The position numbers and the translations under genes are program-made. The notes under the pieces were generated by a model. It had not been told where the DNA came from. It searched no databases and saw nothing but the letters and a program-made list of their open reading frames with translations. DNA of 36,507 nt from Bacillota bacterium (GTDB lineage Bacteria > Bacillota > Clostridia > Christensenellales > UMGS416), in NCBI GenBank assembly GCA_016281935.1, contig JAEEJN010000077.1, forward strand, positions 1 to 36,507, in the 5' to 3' direction. This document shows, one piece after another, positions 33,270-36,507 of the stretch (the stretch's first letter is position 1; every line of letters starts with the position of its first letter).

Positions 33270-33280
33270 TCCCTGTTTTA

Positions 33281-33310
33281 TTGACAGGCTCCGAAGCGCT
33301 GTGTTAAGAT
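33281..33310 (+). promoter_or_regulatory. Promoter-like sequence upstream of trpS
   Basis: A perfect TTGACA (33281-33286), 18 bases and TAAGAT (33305-33310). Transcription would start near 33317 and run straight into the hairpin at 33327. Confidence 0.7.
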
Positions 33311-33326
33311 GACAAAGAAATTTGCG

Positions 33327-33354
33327 CCCCGAAACTGCAGGTTTCGGGGTTTTT
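33327..33354 (+). terminator. Terminator-like hairpin between thrC and trpS
   Basis: A perfect 9-bp stem CCCCGAAAC / GTTTCGGGG with a 5-base loop and five T. It can end the thrC transcript, but it also lies between the only visible trpS promoter and the trpS ribosome site. Confidence 0.88.
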
Positions 33355-33368
33355 GAAAGGGAAAAAAG

Positions 33369-34376
33369 ATGGAAGAAAAGAGAAAGGTGATTTTTTCCGG
33401 GATCCAGCCTTCCGGCAATCTGACCCTGGGAAACTATATCGGCGCGCTGCGTAATTTCGTGGCACTCCAGCATGAATATGAGTGCTACTACTGTGTGGTG
33501 GATATGCACGCGATTACCGTACGTCAGGATCCTGCGGATCTTCGCCGCCGTACGATGGAACTTGCGGCAATCTATCTGGCCGCCGGTGTCGATCCGGAAC
33601 GCTGCACTCTTTTTGTGCAGAGCCATGTTGGCGCCCATGCGGAACTGTCATGGATCCTTGAATGCCATTCCTATATGGGTGAGCTCTCCCGTATGACCCA
33701 GTTCAAGGAAAAATCCGCCAAACAGGGCTCCAATATCGGGTGCGGCCTTTTCACCTATCCCGTCCTCATGGCTTCCGACATCCTCCTGTATCAGAGCGAT
33801 CTGGTGCCGGTCGGCGAAGATCAGAAACAGCATCTTGAACTTGCGAGGGATATCGCCATCCGCTTCAACAATCTGTACAGCCCCACGTTCACCGTACCCG
33901 AACCCTATATCTCCAAAGTAGGCGGACGTATCATGAGCCTGACGGATCCCAAAGCCAAGATGAGCAAATCCGGTGAGCCGAACAGCTTCATCGCGCTCAT
34001 GGATCCGCCGGACGTCATCCGCCGCAAGATCCGCAGAGCCGTGACAGATCTGGACGGAGAGATCCGGTACGATCCGGAAAACAAGCCCGGTGTATCGAAT
34101 CTGCTGTCCATCTATGCCGGTCTGAACGGAGTGAGTGTTGAAGAAGCTGCGTCTGCATTCAAGGGCATGGGATACGGTCAGCTCAAGGACGGCGTTGCGG
34201 ATGTTGTGTGCGAAAAACTCGAGCCCCTTCAGGCGGAGGCCGCCCGTATCCTGTCCGATAAGGCGGAACTCAGTTCGATCCTGAACCGCTCCGCGGAACG
34301 CGCTGCGCGCACGGCTTATCGTACACTTCGCAAGGTGCAGAAAAAAGTCGGCTTCCTGCCGATGGAACGATCCTGA
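33369..34376 (+). CDS. trpS: Tryptophan-tRNA ligase
   Basis: 335-residue class I aminoacyl-tRNA synthetase. Seen: SGIQPSGNLTLGNYIGAL (HIGH-equivalent) near 10, a YYCVVDMHAIT strand, the GCGLFTYPVLMASDILLY segment lining the tryptophan pocket, GEDQKQHLELARDIA, and KAKMSKS near 196. Length and motif order are those of bacterial TrpRS. The start follows GAAAGGG. The leader holds a terminator hairpin, so expression may be controlled by readthrough. The next gene begins 3 bases after the stop. Confidence 0.97.
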   Translation: MEEKRKVIFSGIQPSGNLTLGNYIGALRNFVALQHEYECYYCVVDMHAITVRQDPADLRRRTMELAAIYLAAGVDPERCTLFVQSHVGAHAELSWILECHSYMGELSRMTQFKEKSAKQGSNIGCGLFTYPVLMASDILLYQSDLVPVGEDQKQHLELARDIAIRFNNLYSPTFTVPEPYISKVGGRIMSLTDPKAKMSKSGEPNSFIALMDPPDVIRRKIRRAVTDLDGEIRYDPENKPGVSNLLSIYAGLNGVSVEEAASAFKGMGYGQLKDGVADVVCEKLEPLQAEAARILSDKAELSSILNRSAERAARTAYRTLRKVQKKVGFLPMERS

Positions 34377-34379
34377 TCC

Positions 34380-35213
34380 GTGTTTGGACTTCTGCAGCCC
34401 AATATCCCGGATCTCAAAGTCCGGGACGCTGAATATTACAGGGCAGCCTACTGCGGGGTCTGCCGTGAACTGAAAAAAGAATTCGGAGATATCGCACGTT
34501 TCTCTCTGCGTTATGAGGCGGCTCTGCTTGCCGTGATCTGGATGAGTCTTGCGGATGAGAGGCCTGCGGTCGAGCGAAGGATATGTGCCGCGCGTCCGCT
34601 GCGGCCTCATGCGGTGCTGACGGATTCCGATGCGCTTTCACAGGCAGGCCGGATCTGCGTCGTTCTTGCTGCATCCAAAGCCGAGGACGCGGTGCGTGAC
34701 CGTGAAAACACCGTGCTCATGAAAGCGGCTCTTGCTGGCCTCGGACCTGCCGTTCGGAAAGCGAGGAGCATGCTGAAACCGGAGACTCTTTCGGAACTGA
34801 TCTCGGCCCAGAATGATCTGGTCCGGCTGGAGAAGGATAAGTGCTCTGCCTGGGATGAAACAGCCGATACTTCCGGAAGGATGCTTCGCGCCGTCTTTTC
34901 CGAATATGACGGTGTTCCCGTTCCTCAGAAAGAGCCTCTTGCCTGGATGGGATATCATCTCGGGCGCTGGCTGTATCTGACGGATGCATTTCTCGATGCG
35001 GATGAAGATGCCGAAAAAGGCAGTTACAATCCGATACTCCTGTCTTCGCTGGGAAGAGAGGAGGCAAAAAAGAGAGTAAAGGAAGGCGCGGATTATTCTG
35101 CCGCGCAGGCACTGGCTGCCTATGATCTCATGGACTGGCATGAGGGCGGGGAGATCCCGCGCAACCTCATCCTGTTCGGGATGCCTGCAGCATATAAGAA
35201 AGGAAAAGCATGA
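34380..35213 (+). CDS. DUF5685 family protein
   Basis: 277 residues beginning with [20 protein letters not shown] and [12 protein letters not shown], which match the DUF5685 family seen beside DnaJ-like genes in Clostridia. Mostly helical; conserved-looking acid pairs ([19 protein letters not shown]) near 205 recall isoprenoid-synthase-like or metal-binding helices, without proof. It starts at GTG (34380) just after the trpS stop with only a weak ribosome site (GGAACG), so it likely depends on trpS translation. The stop overlaps the DnaJ gene by 4 bp. Function unknown. Confidence 0.82.
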   Translation: MFGLLQPNIPDLKVRDAEYYRAAYCGVCRELKKEFGDIARFSLRYEAALLAVIWMSLADERPAVERRICAARPLRPHAVLTDSDALSQAGRICVVLAASKAEDAVRDRENTVLMKAALAGLGPAVRKARSMLKPETLSELISAQNDLVRLEKDKCSAWDETADTSGRMLRAVFSEYDGVPVPQKEPLAWMGYHLGRWLYLTDAFLDADEDAEKGSYNPILLSSLGREEAKKRVKEGADYSAAQALAAYDLMDWHEGGEIPRNLILFGMPAAYKKGKA

Positions 35214-35842
35214 TGGATCCTTGGGCTGTTTTGGGCGTATCGAGAAACGCGACGCCGGAAGAGATCAAGAAAGCCTATCGTGAACTGGCTAAAAAGTACC
35301 ATCCGGACCGTTATGCGTCCGCGGCTCCCGAGATGCAGGAACTGGCTGCGGAAAAGATGCGCCAGATCAATGAGGCATATGATATCCTGACTGATACAGG
35401 CTCTTCTTCAGGTAGCGGGACACAGTCCTACAGCAGTGGTCAGTCCTATACCAACACCTATACGGACAGCGACAGCCAGGAGGAGCATAATTTCCATTAT
35501 GTGCGCCAGATGATCCAGGCAGGCCAGATCGGCATGGCGGAAAGCCTTCTGGAACGCATGACGCATCGGCCGGCTGAATGGCATTTTCTCCGGGGCATGT
35601 GTTATCTGAGACGCGGATGGTATGAACAGGCCAGATCCGAACTGACCATTGCGACGCAGATGGATCCCTCAAACCCTGAGTATCTTTCCGTACTGAACCA
35701 GCTGGAATCGAGTTCCTCCGGATATGCTCAGAGGACTTACTCGAGCGGTGCGACTCCCGACTGGTGTACGCTTTGTCAGTGCCTGCTCTGTTCAGACTGC
35801 TGCTGTGAATGCATGGGCGGCGACCTGTGCAGCTGTTTCTGA
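35210..35842 (+). CDS. J-domain protein with TPR-like middle and Cys-rich tail
   Basis: 210 residues. An N-terminal J domain (about 3-65) has the invariant HPD in KKYHPDRY, so it should stimulate a DnaK-type chaperone. A Ser/Gly/Thr linker (about 65-95) leads to a TPR-like helical part (about 98-160). The last 27 residues hold ten cysteines, including three in a row, suggesting metal binding; this tail is known in Clostridial relatives. It lacks the zinc-finger domain of true DnaJ. Start at 35210 (ATGATG) follows AAAGGAAAAGC; the second ATG at 35213 is equally possible. Genes on both sides overlap it by 4 and 1 bp. Confidence 0.9.
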   Translation: MMDPWAVLGVSRNATPEEIKKAYRELAKKYHPDRYASAAPEMQELAAEKMRQINEAYDILTDTGSSSGSGTQSYSSGQSYTNTYTDSDSQEEHNFHYVRQMIQAGQIGMAESLLERMTHRPAEWHFLRGMCYLRRGWYEQARSELTIATQMDPSNPEYLSVLNQLESSSSGYAQRTYSSGATPDWCTLCQCLLCSDCCCECMGGDLCSCF

Positions 35843-36321
35843 TGAGTTCGAAAGATCTGGGCCGTTGCGCGCTTCTTACGGCGCTTCTGACATTCGGACT
35901 TTGGGCCGCGGGGAATCTGCCTACAGGCAGGATCGCAGCCGTTTGTGTTCTGTCTCTGATTCCGGGGATATGGCTGCGAAGTGGATGCCGAGGGGTGGCT
36001 GTCGCCTTGCTGGCGGCCGTGATCCTTGGCTTCTTTTTCTGTATCAATCGGGCTTTATGGTGGAATTATACCGCCTTTTTTGCCTGGTATTCTCTGCTGT
36101 ATGTCTCTGTGGAGAGAAAAAAAGCCGGGCGGGTCTTCCGCCTGATCGCTGCTCAGGCTTTTCTGGCTGTACTTGTATGCGGACATCTCTGGATTGGGAC
36201 ACTGCACTGGCATTGGTGGCTGATCCCTTTGGCTGAAGCTGGCCTGATCCTCTGGGATCTCTTTTTCAGTTTCTGTGTGACGGCATATGATCGTCTGAAC
36301 ATTTCTTTTTTCAGGCAGTAG
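35842..36321 (+). CDS. Small multi-spanning membrane protein of unknown function
   Basis: 159 residues with five or six hydrophobic stretches (about 8-25, 30-45, 45-62, 66-82, 95-112, 125-145) and few charged loops. No family recognised. The ATG at 35842 shares one base with the preceding stop (TGATG), so it is translationally coupled to the J-domain gene; the upstream in-frame ATG at 35809 lies inside that gene and would add a hydrophilic start. It is the last clear gene of the trpS run, suggesting it belongs with the DUF5685/J-domain module. Confidence 0.72.
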   Translation: MSSKDLGRCALLTALLTFGLWAAGNLPTGRIAAVCVLSLIPGIWLRSGCRGVAVALLAAVILGFFFCINRALWWNYTAFFAWYSLLYVSVERKKAGRVFRLIAAQAFLAVLVCGHLWIGTLHWHWWLIPLAEAGLILWDLFFSFCVTAYDRLNISFFRQ

Positions 36322-36337
36322 GTGAATAGGGAATCAT

Positions 36338-36403
36338 ATGTTGAAAACACAGGGGATAAACAATACTGCACATAAAACGATGGCTTTATTAAACAGAATG
36401 TAA
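36338..36403 (+). CDS. Possible 21-residue small ORF
   Basis: ATG at 36338 with AGGGA six bases upstream opens a short frame ending TAA at 36403, before a terminator. The product is slightly basic with no recognisable motif. Chance is a real alternative. Confidence 0.25.
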   Translation: MLKTQGINNTAHKTMALLNRM

Positions 36404-36419
36404 ATTTCTGCCTAGAAAT

Positions 36420-36447
36420 GCGCTGTTGTATTGACAGCGCTTTTTTT
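36420..36447 (+). terminator. Terminator of the trpS-DUF5685-J-domain run
   Basis: A perfect 7-bp stem GCGCTGT / ACAGCGC around a 7-base loop is followed by seven T. Confidence 0.9.
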
Positions 36448-36459
36448 GATTGCTATACT
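36431..36459 (+). promoter_or_regulatory. Promoter overlapping the terminator
   Basis: A perfect TTGACA (36431-36436), 17 bases and TATACT (36454-36459). The -35 box is part of the terminator hairpin and the T-run is the spacer. It should drive a gene beyond the window. A second weaker pair (TTGATT 36446, TATAGG 36468) is also possible. Confidence 0.72.
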
Positions 36460-36507
36460 TGAAGCAATATAGGTTTGCCTTATGCCTATATGTATGTTCC
36501 TTGGAAA

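Noticed and set aside
33311-33368. T-box riboswitch in front of trpS
   Set aside because: The leader is only about 50 bases and lacks the AGGGTGGNACCGCG-type motif; only a simple terminator hairpin is present.
32025-33638. 537-codon open frame on the minus strand opposite thrC
   Set aside because: It mirrors a clear threonine synthase gene, crosses into trpS, has low-complexity His/Arg/Ile-rich composition and no family resemblance. Long antisense frames are expected with this codon use.
1-36507. Mobile elements, CRISPR arrays, prophage or defence islands
   Set aside because: No transposase, integrase, regular spaced repeats or phage-like genes were seen; gene content and base composition are uniform and housekeeping-like.

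Overview
The window looks like core chromosome of an anaerobic, low-to-mid-GC Bacillota (Firmicutes) bacterium, most likely a Clostridia-type gut or rumen organism. The grounds are gene families typical of that group (DegV, DUF1836, DUF5685 next to a Cys-rich DnaJ protein, DUF5107/TPR, a long divergent PRPP synthetase, oxygen-sensitive 4Fe-4S aldo/keto reductases, an iron-containing alcohol dehydrogenase), strong AAAGGAGG-type ribosome binding sites and sigma-A-like promoters. By eye the base composition is slightly above 50% GC and even throughout. I see no insertion sequence, integrase, phage gene, CRISPR array or rRNA.

Layout. 1-4.6 kb: end of a transketolase gene, then an overlapping pair (membrane-anchored type-B carboxylesterase and a CDF cation exporter with a manganese-type site). 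4.6-7.8 kb, minus strand: a 1044-residue DUF5107/TPR protein. 8.0-11.6 kb: two overlapping ABC half-transporter genes forming a heterodimeric exporter. 11.7-14.0 kb: a 4Fe-4S aldo/keto reductase and an intracellular CE15-like esterase. 14.0-17.8 kb, minus strand: a long PRPP synthetase and a Cache-HAMP-PP2C sensor phosphatase. Then tRNA-Arg(CCG) (minus), a GPH-family sugar symporter with a strong leader hairpin, and a YqhD-like alcohol dehydrogenase. 21.0-25.0 kb, minus strand: a MscS channel with an unknown membrane-anchored protein behind it, and a DegV protein whose promoter is overlapped by a palindrome. 25.1-27.5 kb: DUF1836 regulator, YfcE phosphodiesterase and a second 4Fe-4S aldo/keto reductase. 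27.6-36.4 kb: RF3 and BipA with overlapping genes, a small P-loop protein, threonine synthase, TrpRS, and a DUF5685-DnaJ-membrane protein run.

Themes. Sugar use (transketolase, GPH symporter, CE15 and type-B esterases, DUF5107) and fermentative redox balance (two Fe-S aldo/keto reductases, alcohol dehydrogenase) fit a carbohydrate-fermenting anaerobe. The second theme is translation (RF3, BipA, TrpRS, tRNA-Arg, threonine synthase). Genes are tightly packed, with several 1-8 bp overlaps and clear intrinsic terminators.

Nothing here is a clearly new multi-gene system. The most interesting points are regulatory or architectural: an apparent ACG start on the first ABC gene, a terminator lying between the only visible promoter and trpS, a palindrome over the degV promoter, a leader hairpin before the symporter gene, a three-helix anchored esterase starting at the edge of the transketolase terminator, and the MscS plus unknown surface protein pair. 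All functional names rest on motif recognition by eye; no database search was run.
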